This document shows, one piece after another, positions 41,270 to 54,447 of a DNA stretch of 64,000 nucleotides (position 1 is its first letter; the number at the start of each line of letters is the position of its first letter). The stretch lies in assembly GCA_039105265.1 (NCBI GenBank), contig JAPFFF010000002.1, positions 1,736,001-1,800,000 on the forward strand. The letters are read 5' to 3'. Under the pieces are notes generated by a model, which saw nothing but the letters and a program-made list of their open reading frames with translations, was not told where the DNA came from and made no database searches. The position numbers were made by a program, and so were the translations under genes. Source of the DNA: Tritrichomonas musculus. Its lineage: Eukaryota; Parabasalia; Tritrichomonadida; Tritrichomonadidae.

Positions 41270-41572
41270 TTAAACATATAACATATTCTTGTATGGTAAG
41301 AATATCATCTCTATAGCAAAGCTTTCACCGACTGGTAATTTAAATGGTGCTTTATATTCACGAGCAGAATATAAATCAATCCAAAATCTTTGGTCTGTTG
41401 AATTCAGCTTAAAGTATTTGATGGGGTTGAAATTAACATTTGAATTACCAATATAATAACGATTTGATTGTTCTGCTATTGATGAATAAACTTTGCATGA
41501 ATGTCTATCCCATACATTATCAAACGTTAAAACTTTATCATAGTACTTTAAATTAATGATTCCGCCAGAGCT
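41270..41572 (-). pseudogene. Capsid-type C-terminal fragment (unit 3)
   Basis: Same start-less fragment as in units 1 and 2. Confidence 0.55.
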
Positions 41573-41636
41573 TAATTTACAGGCAGTGGCGGAGTTTTTA
41601 TTGTTTGTGGCGGAAATTTCATTGTCAAAAATTTTC

Positions 41637-41661
41637 GGCCCCGGGCCATTGGCCCGGGGCC
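41637..41661. repeat. Perfect GC-rich palindrome (unit 3)
   Basis: Identical to 27401-27425. Confidence 0.9.
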
Positions 41662-41734
41662 TATCATTAAGAATAACTTTTATTAATTCTTAAAATAAAT
41701 TCTTTGAATTTTACTTTTGTTTTTTGTATCAAAA

Positions 41735-41765
<31 letters not shown>

Positions 41766-41838
41766 TTAGAACAATTCATTAGATATCTCATAAATAATTT
41801 AAGCCAAATATAACTTCTAATTGTTTTTATTTGATTAT

Positions 41839-43814
41839 TTATCTGCTTCTATCTGATTTATATGAGAATACATAAACTAAAATCGCGTCTAACAAGTCTT
41901 TGTTGATATTCTTTGTATTCATACATAAAGCTAATTTTTGTCTTGAAATGTACCTCTCGCATTGCGATTCTGATGCTAAACAAGAAATTAGAGTTAGTGC
42001 CAAATCGCACAAAACAATATAGCCATTATTAAAATGATTTTCTTCATGAGCATTTTGCGCGAAATTCGATCTAATTTTTTCCCAAATATCACGTACGTAA
42101 TGAAAATCATATATATCCATTATATTCAATCCGTTTCTATCGATTGAGGTATTACACCAATGTTTAAAGGCAATCATCGCATCTTCAATATCAGATTTAT
42201 TATATTGTAATCTAGATAAAACTTCCATTATTTCAATTAAATTTGGGTGCATCGGTAGGAATTGAAATTCGATATCCGTCATTGGACGGTGATGATATCG
42301 GAGTTTTTTTCCGTTGATTGAATGGTTAACATTTTTTTTTATCCATGGAGGACCAGAATATAAAATTGATGATGATGATTGATTCATCATTATCGTTAAA
42401 AAAAACCAAACATTAGATGAATTCCGTGTTCTCAAACTAGATCCATTTTTTTTCCATCATATTTTCAGAGTCATATAAACAATAAGTTATTCCGTTGTTA
42501 TCAGTAATTGAATTGCTTGTTTGATTCTGATCATCGTCAAATGAATTTTCATTACTTTCATTGTCATCTGAAATATCAGATGAATCAAAATTTCTTCTGA
42601 AATCATCGCCCAAATATAAATGATAATCTATTTCCTGAGGATTAAGATTTTCAACATTTTCATCTGGTAAAACAGTTATTCCGGATTCTCTCAATTTGGA
42701 TATATATAATAATCTACCTGCAGGAGTAAATAGATATGCTAATGTAATTAAAGGCCAGTCCATATTATGAAAAATACGAAATTATAATTGTTCTTTCAAA
42801 AAGTCGATGGATTCAATCCAACCTCTAATATCCTTAGAAGATATTTGTTCATGTTTTGATTCAAAATAATCTTTTAAGGAATCATAGTAATTAATTATTT
42901 CTTGAATGATCGGGTAAATAGAAATGATCGATGAGTCATTCTGTTCAAAAAAAAGGATAGATTGCCATAATGGCCATAAAATTTTGGCCATGAACATGTA
43001 ATTTCTAAAATTATAAGGTGAAAATAGATCTATATTTATATTCTTTTTGTGAGCTATTTTTAAAAAAAGTTTATGAGGTCGAGAATGCTCAGGATGCTCA
43101 TTAAAATCAATTCTTAAAGGGTTGTTGTAGCAATCTTCTTCAAACAAGAAACTTTTTGTTGAAGCTGCTGGATATTCATAATTTGAAAATCCTACAAAAA
43201 AAATATCATGTTTTCGCATGAATTTTATTTGGTTAAAGACAAGGAGCCACCTAGTCATAATTGGTTTTGGTGGTTTTTCAATACTAGCCTCAGAAAATTG
43301 ATCCAGATGTAATGAAGCCTGAAAAAATTTTGAATAAACATTTTTAATAAATGAAGGAGCATTTTCTTCTTGAACAGATTTTGCTACTAAATGCATGACA
43401 TGAGATGAACAGGAGCAAAAAATAATTATTTTTATTTTAGGATCATTGAACTTATTTGATCTTAAATAAGATTCTGTTGACCAAGGAGCGAATGATAGAA
43501 TCTGAGTCGGAATATTATCTGTCGTGATTGAAGTTATGTTGAGATAATTCGCAAATCGCTTCAATCATTTTTTCCTGAATTGAATCAACTTCGTCATTTG
43601 CCATAAATATCGTTTTGTAATTATAAGGATTGAGAAATCTTCCTTTTTGTAAAATTGGTGATAAAGATGGTATCACTAAGCAAACATCTAAAAAATGAAA
43701 TGCATTGACGGTTCCGCCATCTATGGCAATACCATGATGGGAAAAGTTTTTGATTTGATTTGGAGCTTTTTCTTTATATCCGTTTGCGATTCCAATTATT
43801 CTGTTTCGTATTTG
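41839..43814 (-). pseudogene. hAT-like transposase, C-terminal half (unit 3)
   Basis: Same three frame lesions as the unit 2 copy; continues beyond the mariner copy at 45543. Confidence 0.8.
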
Positions 43815-43816
43815 TA

Positions 43817-45540
43817 CAGTAGTGTTTTTAATATGGTAACGGTATTTAAAGTGGTAACGCTTTTTTTAGAAAAAAAAAAAATTTAAAAATACAAAATTTA
43901 ATTTTTTTCAACATAAAACAGAGTTTATTTAAATTAAATTATATAATAATATTTACAATCATTTATATGATATTAATCACAAGGTTGTGTATCTATCTGT
44001 CTCAAATCACCAAAGTTTTTCGTCATTCAATGAAAACAATTAAAGCATGATTATAAACATGTACATCAAAGTAATATTTTATTTAAGAATATAAACATAT
44101 TACATATTATGAGAATATTAATAATTATTAGTTAAATTTGTAAAAATAAAATTATTGACTATAAAAACGAGTATATCTTTGATTTTTTGGTGACCGTTTA
44201 CTTTTCATGATAAAGAATTTAATTCATTTATCTTTAAAATGTTGTTATTTATAAATAATATTTATAAAAACATATTTGCATTTAAAGATGTATTTAACTT
44301 ATTAGAAATCAGAGTTGATTTTCATTCTGAGACTTATTGAGAGAACTTTTTCATCATCATTCAATTTTGTGCTATCTTTATCCCGACAACATAACAGATT
44401 ACTGAAATTACAAATTAAAAATTAGTTTAAAACTATTAAAACATATTTATATATTGATATAATGCTATAAGATAATATGTTTTGCACAAGATAATGGTTT
44501 ATCTTCATTAATTGATTAACGTCCTAAAATTCTAAACGAACATCAAAACAAATATTCAAATTTTGTTTTTTTAGACAATTTTTATCTCATGTGTTTCAGC
44601 ATTTTATATACATATTTATTTCATTAATAAATTTCATCGATACTTTTTCAAATTCGATTTTTAAGGAAAAAATAATCATATAATAATCATTAGATAATTC
44701 ATCGTTTTTTATTATAAAAATCATTGAATTGATATAATATCGAACTAAAATTCGATATTACATTCTTTTGATTCTTTTTGGTGAGAAAGAGAATAATTAC
44801 GAAATTTTTTTGCTTACAACTATGTATTTTTCTGTTTTTGAGATCATTATAAGAATATGAAACTTCTAGTATAGATTATTACTTTTATGTTATTATTTTA
44901 ATAATATAGTGCAATAAACTATATATTTATATAATAAAGATAAAATGATCAATCTTCTTATTTAGGTTAGAATTCAATTTAAATTGAGCCATTCAAAGCA
45001 TATTCATTTTACTTATAAAAAGCATTATGCTTGAGTTAAAAGTAAATAGCATGGTATAATAATAATAATCTTCTAATATACAATCAAATATAAAAAGGAT
45101 TTAAGGAAATAATCAAAAGCACTCATAAGAATTATTTATTTTGTATAAACACTTATGAAAATGGTTACATTTTTTAAATTATTTTTATTTTTCAAAAGAA
45201 AGTATTTATCATTTATAATTAAATGATGAATAAATTATGAATGATGAATAAATGCTAAACTAATTTTATAAGAAAATATCAAAAATTTTAAAAAGGTAAT
45301 GAAGTAATTTGATTTTAACTTTTTTAATTGGTTGACGAAAAACTTTGGCGATTTGAGACAAATAGATACACAACCTTGTGATTAATATCATATAAATGAT
45401 TGTAAATATTATTATATAATTTAATTTAAATAAACTCTGTTTTATGTTGAAAAAAATTAAATTTTGTATTTTTAAATTTTTTTTTTTCTAAAAAAAGCGT
45501 TACCACTTTAAATACCGTTACCATATTAAAAACACTACTG
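43817..45540. mobile_element. Tc1/mariner-like non-autonomous element, full copy (unit 3)
   Basis: 1,724 bp, one base longer in an A run than the unit 2 copy. TA flanks at 43815-43816 and 45541-45542. Confidence 0.82.
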
Positions 45541-45542
45541 TA

Positions 45543-46400
45543 GAGTTGTGCATTTAGGGAATATTTTGGTCGGATCAGCATTTGGGTTGTTCTGACCTAA
45601 TTCTATTCCTTTCATTATCAGATCATATACAGTATTACTAACAACTCTTTTTAGAGGAAGTGTATCACAAGCTACTAAAAAAGCTAAATCGTTCAAAATG
45701 TGATCTCTGATACTTTCTTTATCAGAAGGAAGATATATGTTATTTTGGCAATTTAATTGTTTTTGTATAAGAGCATCAACTTCAAAATGATGATCGTGAT
45801 GGTTAATTAATTCAGCAACTTCACCTGCTCTTCTTTTAAAAGTGCATTGGTAAAACTTTCCTTCATAAAAAAGATGAACAGAACATATATAGTTTACATG
45901 AGATCCATTGGATTCAGTAGTGGCATAACCAAGAGCGCCTGCTTTATTTAGAGTATTGTATGGCCTTGAATTAAGTTTTATATTATAAAGCCTTGTTAAA
46001 TAGGTATTTTGATCCAAATAAACTTTTGGCTTTGGATCAATATCTTTAATAAATCTATCTATTTTTTTATATACTGTCTTTAAAGATTTTTTTTTAAAAT
46101 GTTGTTATTGTTGTTATTGTTGTTATTATTGCTATTATTGTTATTATCATTTTCACTTTCACTTGATAAATCAGATGGAATTATATCGAAGTTTTTTTTG
46201 ATGATTTGATTAATATTAATCGGATGTTTTATGACATCTTTGTAATCATCACCAAATAAATTTTGGTATTTTTGCGCAAAAATTGATTCATCATCGGCGT
46301 TTTTTAGTTTTTTAATCAAATATTTAATTTTTATGATAATATCAGAATGCTTACCATCATCTCTTTTTTTATATTGAAAATAATTTGTAAGGCTTTTCAT
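45543..46400 (-). pseudogene. hAT-like transposase, N-terminal half (unit 4)
   Basis: Same broken segments (45535-46017 and 46080-46400). Confidence 0.7.
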
Positions 46401-47119
46401 TCTTTAAGAACAATTGATTTTTAATTGATATACTTAAGGACAAAAAATAATTTTTTTTTTCTGATGGTCTGATTGATGTCCAAAATATTATCAAAGAAAA
46501 AGTATAAATGAATAATATTAATATTGTGAGGAAATAAAATGTATGATTTAAAGAACAAGAAAAATGATATTTAAAGATGTAGTTATTATTTATTTTACTA
46601 AAATAAGAACAACGCTTTATCAAATTATTTATTGCTTGAATTTAAATTACAAAAAAGTAATCTAATTATTTAAAAAAAATTGGTTATAGCAGAAACCTGT
46701 ATTTTAAACATCTAAATGTACAATTCTAATCGTATAAATTATTTTTGAATACCAATAAGAACACAGAAACTATTTAACTCAAAAAAAATTATAATACGAA
46801 TTTATCCGATAACATAAAATGTGATAGCTGAGGAAAACATAAATGGATAGATTTCCAAAAATAAATCGTTAGGTAGTCATGCATTTTATTTGTTATTAGA
46901 ATCCTATTATTATGTTTTATTTAACAATTTGTTCGAGTAACTTATAGATTGAAGAAACCTGATGGCATTCATACCCGAATTATCATCAAAATACACTTGA
47001 ATAAGAATTTTAGTTTTGATATCTTTGATATATTTAAATATTTAAATAAAAAAACAATAATTTCATCGTTAAATTGTAATATCAAAATAAATTATTAGAT
47101 AAGTAAATAGTAATTAATT

Positions 47120-47269
47120 CTTTTTTGTTCCGCCAAAACTTCCTCCAAATTGAATATGGCGGAAGAATCGCCAAACCGTTTTTTTGCGCCAAATTGAATA
47201 CTTTTTTGGCTTAACGGCCATTTTTTCCGCCACATTCAATTTGGCGGAAGTTTTGGCGGAACAAAAAAG
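47120..47269. repeat. GGCGGAA foldback element (unit 4)
   Basis: Same as units 2 and 3. Confidence 0.85.
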
Positions 47270-47524
47270 GCTCTAAAATTGCTTTTTAAATTTTATATTA
47301 TTGTTATAATACAAATAAATAAAAATATTTTTCATTTTATTTATGTAATTTTTTTTAATATAACAAGATATTTTATTAAATTTTCAAAAAAGAAAATATT
47401 CAAAAAGTTAATGAAATTGTTTTTAAAAAGTTATAAAAGATTAAACAAAAATATTAAAATATCCTATAAATTTTTAAAATAATTTTGTAAAAATTATTAA
47501 CTTATATATATTTATTAAATTATA

Positions 47525-48271
47525 TTATTCCAATTTTAACAAATAAAAAATGAATTTTTTCCAATAAATGCCAGCGCCATTCCGCCAATGGTATTTTGCT
47601 TGGCGTGTCGCAAATTTGGCGGAAGTGGCCATGGCGGTATCATTACTAATATTATACTGTCTCGTTTTGGTCAGTAGTCTTAAGAATTCAGTATTGTTAT
47701 GTGTTAATAAATCACTTCCTGCGCAGTCATCTAATATTATCAGTGTGTTGTATGGATATGATGAAGTTTGATATTTTACCAGCTTGTTTGCTATATATAC
47801 TATTCTATCATCTATTTCTTGAAGAGAGTGCTTATTTATTAGTCTCTGCATTTCTTCATTTGTTTCTTTCATTCTTGATAATACATGATTTACCATTGCA
47901 TAATATTTTATCTTTCTCTTTAGATGCTTCTTTAGATAATCCATTAATTCTGCTTCATTAAGATATACTATTGGTGTCTTTACATTTTTACTCATCGCTT
48001 CTGCAGTTTTATCCATCTTGCCGCTTGTTGAGCAGAAGATAATTTTTTGGTAGTATGGATGCTTAAATAATCTCTCTGTAATTAAAATGTGTTTCCATAT
48101 CCAATAACTCTTTCCTGCACCTGGTTTGCCTATAAGAAAATAGATACCATTAGTGCTAAATGGATATGAAGGGTGTAATGGTTTCATCAACGCGCCCTCT
48201 ATTTCTTTTTGGTTTTTCTTCATTGTCTTTTGGATTAGTGATTCCACTTCTTTCATTATTTGTTTAGACAT
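47525..48271 (-). pseudogene. Maverick packaging ATPase, 3'-truncated (unit 4)
   Basis: Protein identical to the other copies. Confidence 0.85.
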
Positions 48272-48281
48272 TTACATAACA

Positions 48282-49132
48282 TTAAATCCATTTCATGATA
48301 TTATTTGGAATATTTTTTTGTTTTGACCAGTAATCCATATCAAGGTTGGATAATTTAGTTGGTGCTCCCTCTCGTAAATTTTTAGCTGGAATTACATCTT
48401 CTGTTCCCTCGCTATATTTTATATTATATTTATTCTTAGCTGCATCATATGATATAATCTTCTCTACAATTCCTCTCTTGCCTCCCTTCAGTGTTTGGGC
48501 GATATTTTTATTTTGAGTTTTTATTAGTCTGTATCCAGGTAATTTATCTATTGATTCATCTTTAGACTTAATTATAAATTGGTTCCCAGCCTTGGAATCA
48601 AGTATGTATGCTTCCTTGCTGACTCTATTTCTGCGCTTCGAAAAAGGCTCCTTAGATTGAATAATTCTAACTCTATCATTTGGTTTGAAGTCATAGGGAT
48701 TATTTTGTGATTTGGTTTTCACATATTCTTTTTCATCTTTCTCTGTCATTTCATTTGATATTTTATAGTCAAGAGATTTGTGGGGAGAATTGTTGTATGA
48801 GTCTATTAAACCATTCATCTCTTGTTCTCCAATATATCTATTCTCTCCTACCATATCTCTTATTGTTCTCATGAATCTATTTATAATGCCTAGCACATTA
48901 TGATTATTGTCTTCTGTAGTATTGTATATTATATCATTTGATTTCATTAGCTGTAATACATCGTTGGACAAATAAGCTGCATCTTGGTCTGATGTTATAG
49001 AATAGACATCTGGTTCTTCTTCAAAAAATTTGTTAAGTGCTTTGGTTACTTCTTTTGCACCCTTCCCCTTCATTGGATAACAGTATGCTTTTCTTGTGTT
49101 AATATTAATTAGCATCTAATAATTTAATCCAT
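48282..49132 (-). pseudogene. Maverick integrase, 5'-truncated and mosaic (unit 4)
   Basis: Identical to the other copies up to about 48845, then visibly diverged (many single-base changes) to 49132, where homology ends. A TAG replaces a Tyr/Leu-region codon just before the Met at 49115, so only a 277-aa frame remains, lacking the N-terminal 80 residues and the first catalytic Asp. Suggests a crossover or gene conversion with a second, related Maverick. Confidence 0.8.
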
Positions 49133-49136
49133 CCTT

Positions 49137-49484
49137 GGTTCTTCTTCAAAAAGAAATGACGAAGAAGCCTCTAGTGATGATGATGACGAACAAGATACGA
49201 ATAACAAAGATGAAGAAGACGAACAACCTCCTTTATACAGCCCTAAGTTTAATCACCACCTTAATCTAGATCCAATTTATATCAGTTTACAGATACTACA
49301 AGAATTGCAAAATATAAACGAGTACCTAAAGAAAGAAAAGGAAAGAAAAGACCAAAAGAGACTTACTAAAGAGATAATTAGCGAAGTAATTAAGCAAAAC
49401 AAAGATGACGATGATGAAGAAATAGTTTATTATCAACCAACTATGAGAAGAAGGAATAAAGTTTTTGCCGATCTATGTTATTAA
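49137..49484 (+). pseudogene. Charged protein, C-terminal fragment
   Basis: About 115 open codons ending at TAA (49482-49484) with no start. Very acidic (EEASSDDDDEQDTNNKDEED), then a helical region (IYISLQILQELQNINEYLK) and a basic end (MRRRNKVFADLCY). No family recognised; the style resembles regulatory or scaffold proteins of Mavericks. Its 5' end is cut at the array junction. Confidence 0.5.
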
Positions 49485-49512
49485 CTTTGTTTTTGTTTTT
49501 ATTTTGTTTTAA

Positions 49513-49785
49513 ATGAATATATTTGAGGTTAGTGAAAAAGATATATTACTTAATTTTATTGAAGAACTTATTAAGCGAAATGAAATTAAAGCATTAAGAA
49601 AGATATTAAAAAATAATCCGTATTACGCTCAGTTTAAACCTAAGGAGCTTAATGAACAGTTTAATATAAATGGTTATAAGTTTACTAAACGAAATAATAA
49701 TATTATACTAATAGTGGACAAGAAAGATAGTGTTAATGATAAGTGCCTTGGTGTATTAAATGAAGTCTTGAATGATATAACCTGA
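49513..49785 (+). CDS. Small hypothetical protein, 90 aa
   Basis: Helical N-terminus (EKDILLNFIEELIKRNEIKALRK style) and short beta C-terminal part. No family recognised. Starts 28 bp after the preceding stop, with a TTTTTATTTTG run just before the ATG, like the element B leader box. Confidence 0.5.
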   Translation: MNIFEVSEKDILLNFIEELIKRNEIKALRKILKNNPYYAQFKPKELNEQFNINGYKFTKRNNNIILIVDKKDSVNDKCLGVLNEVLNDIT

Positions 49786-52700
49786 TTACATTATTTTTGT
49801 CTTCGCTGGAATAATATCTTTTATTGATTGGTTATCTGCTCACTCCATTTTTAGGAACTGATTAATAATAAGGTTAACAGGTTAGATCTAACCCTATTTT
49901 TCTAACCCTTGTAATTGACCTGTCTTCTGTCCTCTGTCCACTCCATTTTTCATGAACTGATTTATCATGGAACATGGAACATTATCATGGAACAGCAACA
50001 TTATTAAGCAAACGAAGCTGTTATTGAATTAACCTCGTATTTGATTATTTAGAAATTGAATCTAATTATTGAAATGAATGATAATGTTGAATGAAAGGAA
50101 TTGAATGATAGTATTGAATGAATTGGCCTATTATTTGAAAAATATAGTCAGGGTGAAGAGGTGAATTCTTACCCGATTTTCGTCACCTGTATTTGACATG
50201 AATTATTATAAGTGTTATTGAACGAATAGAATCGAATTGAATGAAACGGCCTTGTTGTGAATATTATTGTAAGTGTTATTTCTCATCAATGCATTTGACC
50301 TCTTATTTGAATGAATTGAATGAATTGAACGAATGAAACGAATAAACAAATTGAATGAATGAATGATAGTATTAAACAAATTAATGAACTGAAATGACCT
50401 TATTGAACAAATGGAATTGAATGAATGATGTTGAATAGATTGAATGAATTGAATGGAATTGAATGGAATTGTTTGAATGAGTTAAACGAACGAATGCATT
50501 TGATTGGTCCATATTTCTCTGTTTCATGTTGTTGCTGTTGATCGAAAGCAGAGGTGACAAAAATATAGTGACAATTCACCTGCTCACCTTTAATACAATT
50601 CACCTTAGTATTTAGAAATGGAATTGAATAAATTGAATGAAAGTATTGTCCCACTCTTTCTTGTTGTGATATTATTGTAAGTGTTATTGAACAAATTAAC
50701 TACACTATTAAACGAACTGAATTGATCGGAAGCAATAAGGTTAGAAAAATAGAGTTAAATCTAACCCTCGTGCCGAGCACTCACTGCGAGGCCTGTTAAC
50801 ATTAATGCATTTTACATAAATTGAGTGCTTGTTTTGAACGAACGAATGAAACGAATTGGCTGGAATTGTTTGAAACGGCCTTGTTTGTGATATTATTATA
50901 AGTGTTATTGAACAAATGAAACGAATTAAACGAACGAATGTATTGAATGAATTAAGCGAACGAATGAAATGAACGAATTGAATGATAGTATTAAACAAAT
51001 TAACTACACTGTTAAATGATGTTATTGACTGGAATGAATACATGAATAAATAATGTTATTTATCATTAATGCATTTTACATAAATTGGCCTCTTATTTGA
51101 AAAATATAGTCATGGGTGAAGAGGTGAATTCAGCACCTGTAATTGATTATTTGAATTGAATGAATAGAACGAATTGGCCTTGTTGTGAATGTTATTGCAA
51201 GTGTCATTAAACAAATTGAATGATAGTATTGAATGAATGTATTGAATGAATTAAACAAACGAATGAAATGTTGTTTGAAATGAATAAATGAATAATGTCG
51301 ATTGAACGAATTGAATGGAATGTTGTTTGAAATGAATAAAATGAATATAACGAATTGACCTTTTTGTGAATGTTATTGTAAGTATTATTGAATGAATTGA
51401 ATGAATTAAACGAACGAAATGAATCTGTTCACTCCATTTTCTGTTTCATGTTGTGGTTGTTGATCGAAAACAGAAGACGACAATTCACCTTAGTATTTAG
51501 AAATGTTATTGAATGAATTGAACGAACGAATAGATTGAATAGAACGAATTGACCTTTTTGTGATATTATTGAACGAATTGAATGATGTTATTGAATGATA
51601 GTGTAGAACGAATTGACCTTAATATTAGCCTTGCTTTGAATTAATAGAATGAACATGATTGCTGGGTTTAATATTATTGAGCAAATTAAACGAATCTAAT
51701 TGAATAAATTGAGTGAACGAACGAATGCATTTGACCTCTCTTTCTTGTTGAATTGAGTAAACGAATTGAATGAATTAAACGAACGAAATGAATCTGTTCA
51801 CTCCATTTTCTGTTTCATGTTGTGAATGAATGAACTGAATTGAACGAACGAACGAATGCATTTGACCTCTTATTTGAATGAATGAACAATGTCGAATATA
51901 TTGAACGAATTAACTATACTATTAAACGAATTGAACGAATTGAACAAACGAATAAAATGAATAAATGAATTGATCGGAAGCAATAAGGTTAGAAAAATAG
52001 GGTTAAATCTAACCCTCGTGCTCTTCACCTTAATGCAATTGATACAAATTGACCTCTTAATTGACCTTATTATTTGAACGAATAGAATGAAAAAACGAAT
52101 TGAATGGAATTGTTTGAATGAATGATGTCGAATATATTGAACGAATGAATGAATGAACGAATAGATTGAACAAATTAAACGAACGGATGCATTTGATTGG
52201 TCCTCTGTCCATTCCATTTCTCTGTTTCATGTTGTGGCTATTAAATGAAAGCAGAGGTGACAATTCACCTTAGTATTTGGCCTCTTATTTAGAAATGAAA
52301 CGAGTGAACGAATTTAATGAATTGAATGATAGTATTAAGCAAATTAAACGAACTGAAATGACCTTATTGAGAATATATAAATGAATTGACCGGAAGCAAT
52401 AAGGGTTAGAAAAATAAGGTTAGATCTAACCTGTTAACCTTAACGCATTTTACATAAATTGAGTGCTGGTTTTGAATGAACGAATAGATTGAATAGAATG
52501 AAATGAATAGAAAGAATTGAAAGAACGAATGCATTTGACCTCTCATTGGCCTTAGAATTTGATTATTTAGAAATTGTTTGAATTGGTCATCTGTTCACTC
52601 CATTTTCTAGGAGCATATTGTGGTTGTTTAAATGAAAGCAGAGGTGACAAAAATATAGTGACAATTCACCCTCGTGCTCTTCGCCTTTAATACAATTCAC

Positions 52701-53570
52701 CTTAATATTTAGAAATGGAATTGAATGAAACGAGTAAACGGATTGACCTTGTTGTGATATTATTGAATGATAGTATTGAATGAAACGAGTGAACGAATTA
52801 AAAGAATTGAATGATAGTATTGAATCTAATTATTGGTATTGAATGAAACAAATGAATTGACCTTTTTGTGAATGTTATTGCAAGTGTTATTGAACGAATT
52901 GAATGATAGTATTGAACCTAATTATCGATATTTCTAGTTAATGCATTTAGCCTCTTATTTGATTATTTAGAAATTAAATGAATTGAAAGCAATAAGGTTA
53001 GAAAAATAGAGTTAGATTTAACCCTCGTGCTCTTCACCTTAATGCAATTGACATAAATTGAGTGCTGGTTTTGAACGAACGAATAGATTGAATGAATTGA
53101 GTGAATAAATTGAATAAATGAAACGAGTGAATGAATTGAATAAATTGAATAAATGAATTGAATTAAATGAAACGAGTGAATTGAATAAATAATTTGAAAA
53201 AACATGATTGCTGGGTTTAATATTATTGGACGAATTGAATGAATGAATTGAATAAATGAATTGAACGAATAGAATGAAACGAGTGAACGAATTAAATGAA
53301 TAAATGAATTATCCCACTCTTTCTTGTTGTGAATTGAATCTAATTATTGGTATTGAATGAAACGAATTGACTGGAATGAATAAATGAATTGACTGGAATA
53401 AGGTTAGAAAAATAGGGTTAGATCTAACCTGTTAACATTAATGCAATTGACATAAATTGGCCTCTTATTTAGAAATGAATGAATTGATTGAAACCTTGTT
53501 GTGAATATTATTGAATGTTGTAATTGAAAGGAATGAAAACAAGAAGGTGGTGTTTATCGGGTGACAATTC
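49786..53570. repeat. Degenerate GAATGAAT-type low-complexity region
   Basis: Long mosaic of GAATGAATTGAACGAA-like words mixed with larger recurring blocks: a GGTTAGAAAAATAGGGTTAG block with palindromic GGTTAGATCTAACC (about 49872 inverted, 50741, 51985, 52409, 52990, 53399) and a CTCCATTTTCTGTTTCATGT block. Open frames on the minus strand are Phe/Asn/Ser/Ile runs from composition. No gene seen. Confidence 0.9.
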
Positions 53571-54440
53571 ACCTCTTCACCTTTAAATGAAAAATACGTG
53601 GATGTTGTTAATGATTATAGTGTTGTTGATTACTGATTGATTTGTCACTTTTGCATTAGAAATGGAATTGAATGGTGTTGAGAACCAAACTTTTAACATT
53701 ATTTTTGGCTGTTGTTGATAGATGATGATAAATGATGTTGGTAAATGATTATGCTGATAGGTGATAATATTAATAATTAATGTTGTTGATGGTAATATTA
53801 ATAATGATAGATGGTGATGCAGGTGATAATTTAAATGCTGTTGTTGATAGATGTTAATAGATGGTGTTGTTGTTGGTTAATGTTGTTGTTAATACTAAAT
53901 AATATTAATAATGTTAATGATAGATGCTGTTGTTGATAGTTGATGTTGATGGATGATATTAATAATGTTAATACTGATGGTGTTGATAGATGCTAAATAA
54001 TGTTAATATTGTTGTTAATGATAGATGCTGTTGTTGTTGTTGATAGATGATGCCTGTTGGTTGATGATGATATTAATAATGTTGGTTGATAGATGCTCTT
54101 GTTTGATGCTAAATAATGTTAATACTGCGGTTGTTGTTGTTAATGATAGATGCCGTCGTTGATGGATGATAGTAAATGATAAATGGTGATGATTCTGATG
54201 ATAAATGGTGATGATTCTGATAGATGTTGTCGATGATTAATGTTGTTGATGATATTAATACTAAATGTTGTTGTTGATGCTAAATAATTTTAATAGATGC
54301 TGTTGTTGTTGATGATGATATTAATAATGTTGATAGATGCTGTTGTTGTTGATGCTGATGCTGACGATAAATGCTGATGTTGTTGATGCTAATAATGTTG
54401 ATAGATGCTGAATTGCTTCATAAAATAAAAATATATAATT
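53571..54440. repeat. GATGTTGTT-type low-complexity region
   Basis: Imperfect repeats of GATGTTGTTGATAGATG and AATAATGTTAATA words. No gene seen. Ends just before the element D helicase fragment. Confidence 0.9.
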
Positions 54441-54447
54441 GAATGGT

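Larger units (their letters stand above)
22443..49132. repeat. Tandem array of 8.1-kb composite unit
   Basis: Unit 1 23206-29343 (6,138 bp, internally deleted), unit 2 29344-37441 (8,098 bp), unit 3 37442-45540 (8,099 bp), unit 4 truncated (45541-about 49132), plus a leading mariner fragment. Each full unit reads: hAT 5' half, foldback, Maverick fragment, GC palindrome, hAT 3' half, mariner-like element. Copies differ by a few single bases and homopolymer lengths (for example T at 24852 where the others have C). Confidence 0.93.

Noticed and set aside
49872-49912. Interstitial telomere repeat (GGGTTAG words)
   Set aside because: Single GGGTTAG words occur inside a larger mosaic block with AAAAATA spacers, with no tandem hexamers.
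50400-53205. Several Phe/Asn/Ser-rich minus-strand frames of 70-115 aa
   Set aside because: They follow the period and composition of the GAATGAAT repeats and lack any protein-like variation.
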